In this document: piece by piece, positions 50,413-58,384 of the stretch | Layout: every line of letters starts with the position of its first letter | How positions within the stretch are numbered: position 1 is the first letter of the stretch | Assembly (NCBI GenBank): GCA_937877545.1 | Contig: CALFJE010000114.1 | Coordinates: 1 to 64,000, forward strand | DNA: 64,000 bases | Reading direction: 5' to 3' | Origin: an uncultured Selenomonadales bacterium | GTDB taxonomy: Bacteria; Bacillota; Negativicutes; Selenomonadales; Selenomonadaceae | Notes under the pieces: generated by a model | What the model saw: only the letters and a program-made list of their open reading frames with translations | What the model was told of the DNA's origin: nothing | Databases searched by the model: none | Translations under genes and position numbers: made by a program

Positions 50413-50447
50413 AGCGACAGGCTCGATTGAACCCGTCGCTTTTTTTA
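50413..50447 (+). terminator. Terminator after the secreted protein gene
   Basis: Stem AGCGAC / GTCGCT with T7; it also lies at the 3' end of the convergent Cys-rich gene. Confidence 0.75.
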
Positions 50448-50858
50448 TGCCGTGACAGCTCCCGCGCCATAGCCCGCCTTACGAATCGCCTCGCGTAACG
50501 TGTCGTCGGGAACGTCTGCTTTCAAGCCGACCTGCGCGGATTGCTTTTCAAGGCTCGCCGCCGCCAACGTCACGCCGTCGACCTTTTCCAACGCCCGCAC
50601 GACCTTATAAATACATTTTTCGCACGTCATGCCGTCAACGTCAATGGTGCGGTGAATCGGGAACCGTTCAATCTTCTCCACGCGGGCGCGATAGCCGTCG
50701 TCGATAGCCTTCTTAGCGGAGCAACTGCCCTCGCAACCCGAACAGCCGCCCTCCGAACAACAAGCCGCCTCGCTCTTGAAAAACGCCCTGTAAATTTTTT
50801 TCAAACCGTAGCCGAACGCCGCCGCTATAATCAGCCCAAGTATAATTGTCGCTGTCAT
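50445..50858 (-). CDS. FeoB-associated Cys-rich membrane segment fused to an HMA domain
   Basis: 137 residues. N-terminal TM MTATIILGLIIAAAFGYGLK K, then ACCSEGGCSGCEGSC, matching FeoB-associated Cys-rich membrane proteins. The C-terminal part is a heavy-metal-associated domain with DVDGMTCEKCIYKVVRALEK (metal ligands in CxxC). ATG 50858 follows GGAGAT. It lies near feoB on the same strand but separated by about 490 nt of gene debris. It may trap or deliver metal at the membrane next to the iron transporter. Confidence 0.78.
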   Translation of the reverse strand: MTATIILGLIIAAAFGYGLKKIYRAFFKSEAACCSEGGCSGCEGSCSAKKAIDDGYRARVEKIERFPIHRTIDVDGMTCEKCIYKVVRALEKVDGVTLAAASLEKQSAQVGLKADVPDDTLREAIRKAGYGAGAVTA

Positions 50859-50972
50859 GAAATCATCTCCAAATTTTTTCGATAATCCGTCGGCGTCGCC
50901 TTGAATATCTTGCGGAACGCCTTGAAAAAATAACTCATGTTTAAAACAACTTCGACGGACTCGGCGGAAACC
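50855..50972 (-). pseudogene. AraC-family regulator C-terminal remnant
   Basis: NMSYFFKAFRKIFKATPTDY RKN matches the second helix-turn-helix of AraC/XylS regulators; the upstream part of this frame does not continue the family. The stop overlaps the start of the Cys-rich/HMA gene. Confidence 0.6.
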
Positions 50973-51095
50973 GACTGCGAATCCCTTTGCCCGTCGAAAA
51001 ATATAAATTGCTTGCCCGCGTCGCCGAGTAGCGGTTGCAGGAATTTTATCCAAAAGACATCTGCGCGGGTGCGCATTTATAAAGCAACCGTCGCC

Positions 51096-51299
51096 CGACG
51101 TTACCGATTTGTACATTACCAAGCCTCCGCAAATTTATTCATAGAAATTTTCGGCGCGAAGGCAAGCTCCAAGTACAGCAACTTCCGCAACGCTTTCCTG
51201 AGTTTCGACGGCGGCTCGCGCATTGAGATTATGACGCGCACAAGCATGACCGACCCCGAAGGCAACGAGGTTGAACTTATCGCCGGCAACCTTGATTAA
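51096..51299 (+). pseudogene. VOC/glyoxalase-family remnant
   Basis: EIFGAKASSKYSNFRNAFLS FDGGSRIEIMTRTSMTDPEG NEVELI joins two conserved parts of the vicinal-oxygen-chelate family with the middle (about 50-60 residues) missing, and no start. Confidence 0.6.
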
Positions 51300-51306
51300 A
51301 AATTTT

Positions 51307-51339
51307 ATCCCCGACAAAAATTCTTGCCGGGGATTTTTT
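51307..51339. terminator. Terminator at the feoB 3' end
   Basis: Stem ATCCCCG / CGGGGAT with 14-nt loop and T run on the plus side; the minus-strand side carries an A/T-rich run too. Confidence 0.6.
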
Positions 51340-51350
51340 ATCGTCAACGT

Positions 51351-53252
51351 TTATTCAAAGCCGAGCAATTTACCGCCTTGATAGACGATAAGCGAGGCTA
51401 TCCACGCCACCGCGCAGGTGTAGAAGAACGCGAACGCCATCCACTTCCAGCTTTGCGTTTCCTTTTTGATTGTGCCGAGTGCCGTCATGCAGGGCGAATA
51501 CAGTTGCGTAAAGACCATGAACGCCAACGCCGCCAACGGTGTGAACGCACTGCCTAACGACGTTCCGATAAGCGTGCTTGCCGATTCTTCGAGGTCTTCG
51601 TCTTCCGTGGAGAGTTCGTCCGTGCCGTAGAGGATACCCATAGTCGAAACGACAGCCTCCTTAGCCATTATGCCCGTAACGACAGCCGCGCCCGCCTCCC
51701 ACGTGTCAAAGCCTTGCGGAGCGAATACCACAGCCGCCGCCGAGCCTATGCCCGCCAGATAACTCGTGTCCATATCTTCCGTCATGCCGTCGGAATTGAA
51801 ATTGCTCAGGAACCAAATCATAACGCTCATTGCAAAAATAATCGTGCCGGCTTTAATCAAGTAGCCCTTGCCCTTATCCCACGCCTCAAGCAGGACGGTT
51901 TTAATATCGGGCAGACGATACGGCGGCAGTTCAAGCAGGAACGTCGATTCTTGCTCCTTGAAGGTCGTCGTGCTCAAAATCTTAGCCATAAGGATTGCAA
52001 CCGCTATGCCGAGGAAATACATTGCAAAGACGATATTGGCGGCGTTATCGGGGAAGAACATCGCTGCGAACAACATCAGCACGGGGACTTTGGCGTTGCA
52101 GGTGAGGAACGGCGTCACGAGGATTGAAATCATTCTGTCCTTGTGCGTGTCGAGGGCGCGTGCGCCCATAATCGCGGGGACGCCGCAACCGAAGCCCATT
52201 ATCAGCGGCATGATACCTTTACCGCTCAAACCTGCGCGGCGCATAATCGGATCCATTATGAACGCGACGCGAGCCATGTAGCCCGTGCCGTCGAGGAAGC
52301 TCAAGCAGAGGAACAGCGTAAAAATCAGCGGGACGAAATTGATAACCGCGCCGACGCCCGCGATAATGCCGTCCGATACGAGCAACTGCATCCAATCCGC
52401 GACGCCCGCCTCAGCCATAGCCTCTGCCGCCGCAGGTGCCAACGTTTCGTCAAAGAATTCTCCGACCAAATCGGCGAGCGGTTGCCCTATCCAGTTGAAC
52501 GCGATTTGGAACATCAACCAGAATATCGCGACCATTAAAATCAGCGACGATACGCCGTTTGCCAGGAAGGAGTCGAGCTTTTCCGTTAAAGTTTTGCCCG
52601 CCGCGCTGACCGTGACCGCTTGAGCCATAATCTTATCGATGAGGTCGTAGCGTGCAGATATGATTTCCTCCTCGACCTTAGCCGCCGCCAAGCCGCTGTG
52701 TTCGATATTGTGAATCCTGTCAATGTGTTCGCGAATCAGCTTGCCGGGCTTGTAGTTCGACATGACGGCGTTGGTGAACACGTCGAGAAGCTTGCGGACG
52801 CTCTTGTTGCTGCGCCCGACGGTATTGGTCACGGGCATACCGAAGGCGTCTTCGAGCTTCTTCATGTCGATTTTAATGCCGTGACGCTCCGCTTCGTCCA
52901 TCATGTTAAGGTTGAGGATAAGCGGAATGCCGTTTTCCATGAGCTGAATCGTCAAGAAGAGGTTGCGGGCGATATTGGCGGCGTCGATAATGTTGACGAC
53001 TATATCGGGCTTGTTTTCCTTGAAATAATCGCTGACAACCTGCTCCTCCTGCGAGCGGGCGTTGATTGAGTAAGTGCCGGGCAGGTCAATGACGGAAATT
53101 TTTCTGCCGTTGTGCTCAATGACGCCGACCTTTTTATCGACGGTGACGCCGGGCCAGTTGCCGATTTTCTGACGTGCGCCCGTCAATTCGTTAAAGATTG
53201 TCGATTTGCCTGTATTGGGGTTGCCCGTCAAGGCTACGGATAATGCTGACAT
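51351..53252 (-). CDS. feoB: Ferrous iron transport protein B
   Basis: 633 residues. N-terminal G domain: ALTGNPNTGKSTIFNELTGA (G1), VIDLPGTYSINARSQEE (G3), NLNMMDEAERHG (G4). Then a helical GDI-like region and a membrane domain with about 8-10 TMs including GFGCGVPAIMGARALDTHKD and AAVVTGIMAKEAVVSTMGIL. Imports Fe2+ across the inner membrane in anaerobes. Preceded by feoA at 12 nt and a Fur-box promoter. Confidence 0.97.
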   Translation of the reverse strand: MSALSVALTGNPNTGKSTIFNELTGARQKIGNWPGVTVDKKVGVIEHNGRKISVIDLPGTYSINARSQEEQVVSDYFKENKPDIVVNIIDAANIARNLFLTIQLMENGIPLILNLNMMDEAERHGIKIDMKKLEDAFGMPVTNTVGRSNKSVRKLLDVFTNAVMSNYKPGKLIREHIDRIHNIEHSGLAAAKVEEEIISARYDLIDKIMAQAVTVSAAGKTLTEKLDSFLANGVSSLILMVAIFWLMFQIAFNWIGQPLADLVGEFFDETLAPAAAEAMAEAGVADWMQLLVSDGIIAGVGAVINFVPLIFTLFLCLSFLDGTGYMARVAFIMDPIMRRAGLSGKGIMPLIMGFGCGVPAIMGARALDTHKDRMISILVTPFLTCNAKVPVLMLFAAMFFPDNAANIVFAMYFLGIAVAILMAKILSTTTFKEQESTFLLELPPYRLPDIKTVLLEAWDKGKGYLIKAGTIIFAMSVMIWFLSNFNSDGMTEDMDTSYLAGIGSAAAVVFAPQGFDTWEAGAAVVTGIMAKEAVVSTMGILYGTDELSTEDEDLEESASTLIGTSLGSAFTPLAALAFMVFTQLYSPCMTALGTIKKETQSWKWMAFAFFYTCAVAWIASLIVYQGGKLLGFE

Positions 53253-53264
53253 TGTTTAGCCTCC

Positions 53265-53489
53265 TCACTGCACTTGCGAAACTTGAATCTGCGCGGCGTC
53301 GTCGCGTCGCATAGCCAAGTTGTAGGAACGGAGCCGCAAAGCTATGGGGTCGCCGAGCGGTGCCGAGTTGAGCACTTCGACGCGTGTACCGGGTATCAGC
53401 CCCATGGTCATGAGCCGCTGTTTAAGTTTCGATTCGCCGACGGCGTCTATCCTTACCGTCATGCCGGGTTTTGTATCTTTAAGCGTCAA
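53265..53489 (-). CDS. feoA: Ferrous iron transport protein A
   Basis: 74 residues, SH3-like FeoA domain: LTLKDTKPGMTVRIDAVG, LKQRLMTMGLIPGTRVEVLN, DPIALRLRSYNLAMRRDDAA. Cytoplasmic partner of FeoB. I chose TTG 53489: it gives the usual TLKDxKPG start and 9-nt spacing from AAGGAG, while ATG 53498 touches the site. Confidence 0.92.
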   Translation of the reverse strand: MTLKDTKPGMTVRIDAVGESKLKQRLMTMGLIPGTRVEVLNSAPLGDPIALRLRSYNLAMRRDDAAQIQVSQVQ

Positions 53490-53526
53490 GCTTATCATCT
53501 CCTTGAAAATCTTTTTCGTTTGGCGC

Positions 53527-53555
53527 AGTCTATCACACATGCAAATAATTATCAA
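53527..53555 (-). promoter_or_regulatory. feoAB promoter with overlapping Fur box
   Basis: Minus strand TTGATA (53550-53555), 17-nt spacer, TAGACT (53527-53532). The 15-mer TGATAATTATTTGCA (53540-53554) matches the 7-1-7 Fur consensus TGATAATNATTATCA in 12 of 14 fixed positions and overlaps the -35. Iron-replete Fur would block polymerase. Confidence 0.75.
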
Positions 53556-53580
53556 CACCGCTTGAAAAGTTTTTGCAACG

Positions 53581-53612
53581 AAAAAGCCCCCGCCGCATTG
53601 GCAGGAGCCATA
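53581..53612 (-). terminator. Terminator of hisIE
   Basis: Minus strand GCTCCTGCC-AATGC-GGCGGGGGC (two G-T pairs) followed by T5. Confidence 0.75.
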
Positions 53613-53619
53613 GATTTTT

Positions 53620-54318
53620 TTAGTCGTTGGGACGTTCGCCAGTCTTGCCCGTGAATTTGTGATAGTTGCCGCCCTTGCGCCGATTCATCAGCTCGGCAAA
53701 GAGGTCTTCGGGCTTAATGCCGTGCCACGCCAACAAAACAAGGCAGTGATACCAAAGGTCTCCCATCTCGTACAGAATCTGTTCGACGTTGTTGTTCTTC
53801 GACGCGATAATCGTCTCGACAGCCTCCTCGCCGACCTTCTTGAGAATTTTGTCATGCCCCATGTTGAACAGGTAATTGGTATAGGAGCCGTCGACGGGGT
53901 GACGCTGACGGTCTTTGATGACGGAATAAAGCTCATACAGCACGAGCGACAAATCTTCGGGCGGCTGGTCAATGACGGCGGGCAGATTTTTATTTTCGTC
54001 GAGCCTGCGCCCGCTGAAACAGGAATACGTTCCCGTGTGACACGCCACGCCCGTCTGATGAACCTTGACCAAGAGCGCGTCGCCGTCACAGTCATAGTAC
54101 AGTGCCTTGACTTGCTGGACGTTGCCGCTGGTTTCGCCCTTCTTCCAGAGCGTCTTGCGGCTACGGCTGTAAAAATGCGTGTAGCCCGTTTCAATCGTTT
54201 TCTTAAGTGATTCTTCGTTCATGTAGGCGAGCATGAGCACTTGCCCGCTTTCCTCCTGCACTATCGCCGGAACCAGCCCGTGCTGATTGAATTTAACTTT
54301 GCTGATGTCAATGTCCAT
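53620..54318 (-). CDS. hisIE: Bifunctional phosphoribosyl-AMP cyclohydrolase / phosphoribosyl-ATP pyrophosphatase
   Basis: 232 residues. HisI half (1-115): VLMLAYMNEESLKKTIETGY, RSRKTLWKKGETSGN, YDCDGDALLVKVHQTGVACH TGTYSCF with zinc and magnesium ligands. HisE half (125-232): LYSVIKDRQRHPVDGSYTNY, KKVGEEAVETIIASKNN. Steps 2 and 3 of histidine synthesis. No other his genes are adjacent here, so it is unlinked or the start of a dispersed pathway. ATG after GGAGG. Confidence 0.96.
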   Translation of the reverse strand: MDIDISKVKFNQHGLVPAIVQEESGQVLMLAYMNEESLKKTIETGYTHFYSRSRKTLWKKGETSGNVQQVKALYYDCDGDALLVKVHQTGVACHTGTYSCFSGRRLDENKNLPAVIDQPPEDLSLVLYELYSVIKDRQRHPVDGSYTNYLFNMGHDKILKKVGEEAVETIIASKNNNVEQILYEMGDLWYHCLVLLAWHGIKPEDLFAELMNRRKGGNYHKFTGKTGERPND

Positions 54319-54385
54319 AGAAAAAGCCTCCTTTGACCCGTTCATTGTAGCGAAAAATTTTCCCTTCGGCAAGCGGGCGGTTTTA

Positions 54386-54394
54386 TGTTATAAT
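54386..54394 (+). promoter_or_regulatory. Extended -10 promoter for the methylase operon
   Basis: TGTTATAAT (extended -10) 27 nt before the TTG start; no strong -35. Confidence 0.6.
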
Positions 54395-54420
54395 GCAAAA
54401 AATTTTCGGAGGCGATAACT

Positions 54421-55482
54421 TTGGCGGGCAATAAAAATCTTCACACGTCGCGGGCAAGCAAGGCTGACGAATTTTATACGCAACAAAACACTGTCGAAGA
54501 CGAATTGCAATTTTATACTGAACACTTCGCGGGCAAAGTCGTCCTCTGTAATTGCGATGACCCCTACGAATCCGAATTCTTTAAATACTTCGCGCTGTAC
54601 TTTAACGCCCTCGGTCTCAAGAAACTAATCGCCACGTGTTACGCCGGCTCGCCCATTGTTCAGACCGAACTGGACTTTTTCGGCACGCAAAATGAAAATC
54701 CGTCCTTCGACAAGCGCAGACAGGCGATTCGCTTCGACGTGACCGAAGTCAAGGATTGGAACGGCGACGGCTACGAGGATTTGCGCGACGTTGAACTGTT
54801 GTTGAAGACCAATCGCAACGTCGTGACTTATCTGGACGGCGACGGCGATTTTCGTTCCTCCGAATGCGTCGCGGCTCTGCACGAAGCTGATATTGTCGTC
54901 ACCAACCCGCCCTTCAGCCTCATGAAAAAATATCTGCCCTTCCTCGTCGACAGTGGCAAAAAATTCCTCGTCCTCGGCAACATGAATCACGTGACCTTCA
55001 AGGAAATTTTCCCCTACTTCATGAACAACACCGTCTGGCTCGGATACAACAGCGGGCATTTCTGGTTCAAGGTGCCCGATTATTACGAAGAGAAGGCGAC
55101 CGACTTTAAGGTTGACGCGGACGGGCAAAAGTGGCGGCGCATGGGCAATATCTGTTGGTTCACGAATTTGGACTTCAAGAAACGCCACGAGCCGCTGATT
55201 TTGACGAAACGCTATTCGCCCGAAGAGTTCCCGCGCTACGACAACTACGACGCCATTAACGTCGACCGCACCGCCGATATTCCCATGGATTACGACGGCG
55301 TCATGGGCGTGCCGATAACTTTCCTCGCACAACATTGCCCCGAACAATTTGAAGTCCTCGGTATCGCGAATTCTGCGCGTTGGATGGATTATGAGTGCTT
55401 TACGGTCGTTAAAGGCAAAAAAATTTATAACAGGCTGTTGATACGGAAGCTAAGCGACATGGGAGATTGGAAAGATGATTGA
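54421..55482 (+). CDS. EcoRI-type adenine-specific DNA methyltransferase
   Basis: 353 residues. SRASKADEFYTQQNTVEDEL, VVLCNCDDPYESEFFKYFAL YF (SAM-binding region of the EcoRI-methylase family), DIVVTNPPFSLMKKYLPFL with the catalytic NPPF. Makes N6-methyladenine. TTG start behind GGAGG. Overlaps the DUF4258 gene by 8 bp, heading a four-gene unit that ends in a DUF262-HNH nuclease. A conventional EcoRI-like restriction gene is not present. Confidence 0.92.
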   Translation: MAGNKNLHTSRASKADEFYTQQNTVEDELQFYTEHFAGKVVLCNCDDPYESEFFKYFALYFNALGLKKLIATCYAGSPIVQTELDFFGTQNENPSFDKRRQAIRFDVTEVKDWNGDGYEDLRDVELLLKTNRNVVTYLDGDGDFRSSECVAALHEADIVVTNPPFSLMKKYLPFLVDSGKKFLVLGNMNHVTFKEIFPYFMNNTVWLGYNSGHFWFKVPDYYEEKATDFKVDADGQKWRRMGNICWFTNLDFKKRHEPLILTKRYSPEEFPRYDNYDAINVDRTADIPMDYDGVMGVPITFLAQHCPEQFEVLGIANSARWMDYECFTVVKGKKIYNRLLIRKLSDMGDWKDD

Positions 55483-55786
55483 GATAGAAAAGCTCAGAGG
55501 ATACGCAACGGCGGATAGAATCTTTGTCACGAATCATGCGGCGGAACGTTTTCGCGAACGCGGGATAAGTGTCGGCGACATTCGCAACGCGATAACCGGC
55601 GGCGAAGTGATTGAGCAATATCCGAACGATTATCCGTATCCGAGCTGTTTGGTATTGGGCGATAATCTGCGCGGCGAAAAGATTCACGCAGTCTTGAGCG
55701 ACGAGGGTACGTCGAGCAGAATAATCACGGCGTATTTCCCCGACGCCGACAAGTGGAGCGACGATTTGAAAGTCAGGAGGCAATGA
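55475..55786 (+). CDS. DUF4258 protein (toxin-like)
   Basis: 103 residues. RIFVTNHAAERFRERGISVG DIRNAI is the DUF4258 signature, followed by IEQYPNDYPYPSCLVLGDNL and SRIITAYFPDADKW. DUF4258 proteins resemble RelE/MqsR-scale toxins and commonly pair with YgiT-type zinc-finger antitoxins, as the next gene shows. Start overlaps the methylase end. Confidence 0.85.
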   Translation: MIEIEKLRGYATADRIFVTNHAAERFRERGISVGDIRNAITGGEVIEQYPNDYPYPSCLVLGDNLRGEKIHAVLSDEGTSSRIITAYFPDADKWSDDLKVRRQ

Positions 55787-55789
55787 ATC

Positions 55790-56020
55790 ATGAATTGTTT
55801 GGTATGCAGCGGCGGAACCATGGTTGCGGGCTTTGAGACGTATTTTGCGAAATTGGGCGACGGTTATCTGATTATCGAAAACGTGCCGTGCTTTAAATGC
55901 GACCAATGCGGCGAAGTGCTTTATTCGATGTCGGTAGTCGAGCGGCTTGAGAAAATGATTGCGGCGTACAAGAAGATTCAGAGCAAAATTTTTATCGTGG
56001 ATTACGGACAGGCGGCGTGA
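55790..56020 (+). CDS. YgiT-type zinc-finger (MqsA-like) protein, putative antitoxin
   Basis: 76 residues. Two CxxC pairs, MNCLVCSGG and CFKCDQCGEVLYSMSVVERL, the YgiT/MqsA zinc finger; it lacks a C-terminal HTH. Likely antitoxin of the DUF4258 protein. Starts 3 nt downstream of it and the DUF262 gene starts 3 nt after it. Confidence 0.88.
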   Translation: MNCLVCSGGTMVAGFETYFAKLGDGYLIIENVPCFKCDQCGEVLYSMSVVERLEKMIAAYKKIQSKIFIVDYGQAA

Positions 56021-56023
56021 AGC

Positions 56024-57112
56024 ATGGAGATTGAGCGGAAGATTATCATGATAGCCGAACTGGTAGCGGGTTACGTCGAGGGCGAGGCAGTCACGGCTTA
56101 CGGCGGCAAGCTGAACGTTCGCCCGCCCTATCAGCGCGAATACATTTACAAGGACAAGGAGCGCGACGCGGTGATTCGCACGGTGCTGAAAAATTTCCCC
56201 GTCAACGTGATGTATTGGGCGAAGTCCGGCGACGGCTACGACTTGATGGACGGGCAACAGCGCACGATAGCCATTTGCCGTTACGCGAGCGGACGAAGCT
56301 TTTCCGTCGACCGCCATGCCTTTTTCAATTTGCCGTCGGACAGGCGCGAAGACTTCTTGAACTACAAGCTGGACATTTACGTTTGCGACGGCAAGCCTTC
56401 GGAGATTTTGGACTGGTTCAAGGTGATAAACATTGCGGGCTTGAAGCTTAGCGAACAGGAAATGCGCAACGTCTCCTATACGGGCGACTGGTTGACGGAC
56501 GCCAAGAAATATTTCAGCAAGCCGCAGGGAGCCGCGTACAATTTGGCGGGGAAATATCTTAGCGGGGCGGCGAATCGTCAAGACTACTTGGAGACTGCTT
56601 TGAAATGGATAATCGACCGCGAGGGCTTGAAGACGATTGAAGACTACATGTCGGCGCACCAACACGACGAGACCGCCGCGCAGTTGACGCTGTATTTTCG
56701 CCGCGTGATTGATTGGGTTAAGGCGGTCTTCCCGAATTATCGCCCGAAGATGAAAGGGCTTGACTGGGGGCTGTTGTACAATCGGCACAAGGACGACGAC
56801 GTTGACCCTGCGCGGTTGGAGCGGGAAATTTCGCGGCTGATACTCGATGACGACGTGACGAACAAGGGCGGGATTTATGCCTACGTTTTGGACGGCGACG
56901 AGCGGCATTTGAATATTCGGGCGTTCAGCGACGCGATGAAGTTGGCGGCTTACGAACGGCAATCGGGAATCTGCGCGGTTTGCGGCGGGCATTTCGAGCT
57001 TGAGCAAATGGAGGCAGACCATATCAAGCCGTGGAGCGCGGGCGGCAAGACGACGGCGGATAATTGCCAAATGCTGTGTAAGGCGTGCAATCGGCGCAAG
57101 AGCAATCGCTAA
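56024..57112 (+). CDS. DUF262 and HNH endonuclease domain protein
   Basis: 362 residues. N-terminal DUF262 with RPPYQREYIYKDKERDAVIR and DLMDGQQRTIAICRYASG (the DGQQR motif, a ParB-like/DNase fold); middle helical part; C-terminal HNH: GICAVCGGHFELEQMEADHI KPWSAGG and CKACNRRKS with the zinc Cys pairs and catalytic DH. Related to GmrSD/BrxU-type nucleases. Last gene of the methylase unit, probably the restricting effector. Confidence 0.9.
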   Translation: MEIERKIIMIAELVAGYVEGEAVTAYGGKLNVRPPYQREYIYKDKERDAVIRTVLKNFPVNVMYWAKSGDGYDLMDGQQRTIAICRYASGRSFSVDRHAFFNLPSDRREDFLNYKLDIYVCDGKPSEILDWFKVINIAGLKLSEQEMRNVSYTGDWLTDAKKYFSKPQGAAYNLAGKYLSGAANRQDYLETALKWIIDREGLKTIEDYMSAHQHDETAAQLTLYFRRVIDWVKAVFPNYRPKMKGLDWGLLYNRHKDDDVDPARLEREISRLILDDDVTNKGGIYAYVLDGDERHLNIRAFSDAMKLAAYERQSGICAVCGGHFELEQMEADHIKPWSAGGKTTADNCQMLCKACNRRKSNR

Positions 57113-57161
57113 CAAAAAGGAGCACGGAGATTATCCGCGCCCCAATTTTTTTGCGTCGAAG

Positions 57162-57689
57162 TCAATCGGCGTTGATGATTTTACATTGGCAATTCTTCAT
57201 GATGTCCAACGCCTTTTGATGAGCTTCGGGGGTGGTGCCGGCGCAACAAGCCGCGTCGATTTGCACGCGTTGCTCAGGGTAGAATGCCTTTACCAGCAAA
57301 GCGTTCGACACGACGCAAATATCGGTACACACGCCCGCGAATTCGACGACTTCATACGGCTTAATCAGCGTGGGCAGGCGCGTCGACCCGAAGGCTTTTT
57401 TCTCGATGACTGCCTTTGCCCTCGCCGTGAACTTTTGCAATTCGGGGACTATCTGCCAGCCCTCGGTTTTTTTTATGCAATGCGGCACGGGCAAGTTGCG
57501 CCCCTCTTGCGTGTCGAGGTAGTTATCGGCGTGCGTGTCCTGCGTGAAGATTAAATCGACCGCGCCCTCCTCGACGATAGCCTCCAATTTTTTTACCAGG
57601 CGCGGAAGCATTTCGCGAGCCTCCGCCGTGCCCAAAACCCCCGTCACAAAATCGTTTTGCATGTCCACTACGATTAAAGCCTTTGCCAT
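57162..57689 (-). CDS. Cysteine hydrolase (nicotinamidase/isochorismatase family)
   Basis: 175 residues. ALIVVDMQNDFVTGVLG with catalytic Asp, HCIKKTEGWQ with the Lys region near EKKAFGST, and VEFAGVCTDICVVSNAL with catalytic Cys. Consistent with nicotinamidase (nicotinamide to nicotinate) but the substrate is not proven. The start codon abuts the crcB stop, so co-transcribed. Confidence 0.9.
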   Translation of the reverse strand: MAKALIVVDMQNDFVTGVLGTAEAREMLPRLVKKLEAIVEEGAVDLIFTQDTHADNYLDTQEGRNLPVPHCIKKTEGWQIVPELQKFTARAKAVIEKKAFGSTRLPTLIKPYEVVEFAGVCTDICVVSNALLVKAFYPEQRVQIDAACCAGTTPEAHQKALDIMKNCQCKIINAD

Positions 57690-58049
57690 TTAAATCCCTC
57701 CGATTTTTAATCCGACCGCGCAGGCGATAAGCCCCGCCGCCACGCTTAAGATAACATTTGCCGCCGCCGCAAAGATTTGCCCGCCTTGAATCAGAGCCAA
57801 CGTCTCTGCCGAAAAACTTGAAAACGTCGTGAAGCCGCCCAGGAATCCTACCGCGACGAACAGCCGCACCGATTCATATCGCCCCGCCAACAACCCGACA
57901 ACCAAGCCCATCAGCAGACTGCCCAAAAGATTTGCGGTGAGCGTGCCCAACGGGAAGTTGCCGAGCTTGCCTGCCAATGCCGTCGTGACAAGGAAGCGCG
58001 ACACTGCGCCCAAGCCGCCGCCCGCGAATACAAGCAATAATTTCGTCAT
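57690..58049 (-). CDS. crcB: Fluoride ion transporter CrcB/Fluc
   Basis: 119 residues, four TM helices. GGGLGAVSRFL, GTLTANLLGSLLMGL, and GFLGGFTTFSSFS (fluoride channel Phe box). Dual-topology dimeric fluoride exporter. ATG after AGGAGG. No fluoride riboswitch was seen in the 90 nt upstream. Confidence 0.96.
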   Translation of the reverse strand: MTKLLLVFAGGGLGAVSRFLVTTALAGKLGNFPLGTLTANLLGSLLMGLVVGLLAGRYESVRLFVAVGFLGGFTTFSSFSAETLALIQGGQIFAAAANVILSVAAGLIACAVGLKIGGI

Positions 58050-58077
58050 GTGAGCCTCCTTGAACCCTGCGCGGGGC

Positions 58078-58106
58078 TTGAGATTGAATTGACCCTGCGC
58101 TATAAT
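58078..58106 (+). promoter_or_regulatory. Sigma-A promoter
   Basis: TTGAGA (58078-58083), 17-nt spacer, TATAAT (58101-58106), 31 nt before the Cys-rich metal-binding protein gene and divergent from crcB. Confidence 0.8.
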
Positions 58107-58137
58107 TCGGCGGAAAAATTTTTGCGAGGTGTTAAGT

Positions 58138-58380
58138 ATGTGTAAGGAATGCGGTTGCGGCAACGTCGGCGGCAATACCCGCCTGCAATTCACCGCCAAA
58201 GGTTACACGCCCGAAAACGCGGCGTCCGTCGAAAAAACTCTGCTAGGCTTGGCGGGCGTGCTCTACGTTCATATCCACGCGCACGACGGCGAAACGACGA
58301 TTGACTACAACCCCGCCAAGACAAAGCTCCGCGAGATTTTGAGCGTGTTCGACAGTCACGGCGTCGAGGCTGATATTTAG
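58138..58380 (+). CDS. Small HMA-like metal-binding protein
   Basis: 80 residues. N-terminal MCKECGCGN gives a CxxCxC metal site, followed by an HMA-like ferredoxin fold with a beta-alpha-beta-beta-alpha-beta pattern (RLQFTAKGYTPENAASVEKT; GVLYVHIHAHDGETTIDYNP). The usual CxxC of the HMA loop is absent, so metal binding would move to the N-terminus. Ends 4 nt before the convergent MBL gene. Confidence 0.75.
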   Translation: MCKECGCGNVGGNTRLQFTAKGYTPENAASVEKTLLGLAGVLYVHIHAHDGETTIDYNPAKTKLREILSVFDSHGVEADI

Positions 58381-58384
58381 GAAA

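Noticed and set aside
58050..58137. Fluoride riboswitch for crcB
   Set aside because: The 90-nt spacer shows a divergent promoter and no recognisable crcB motif.
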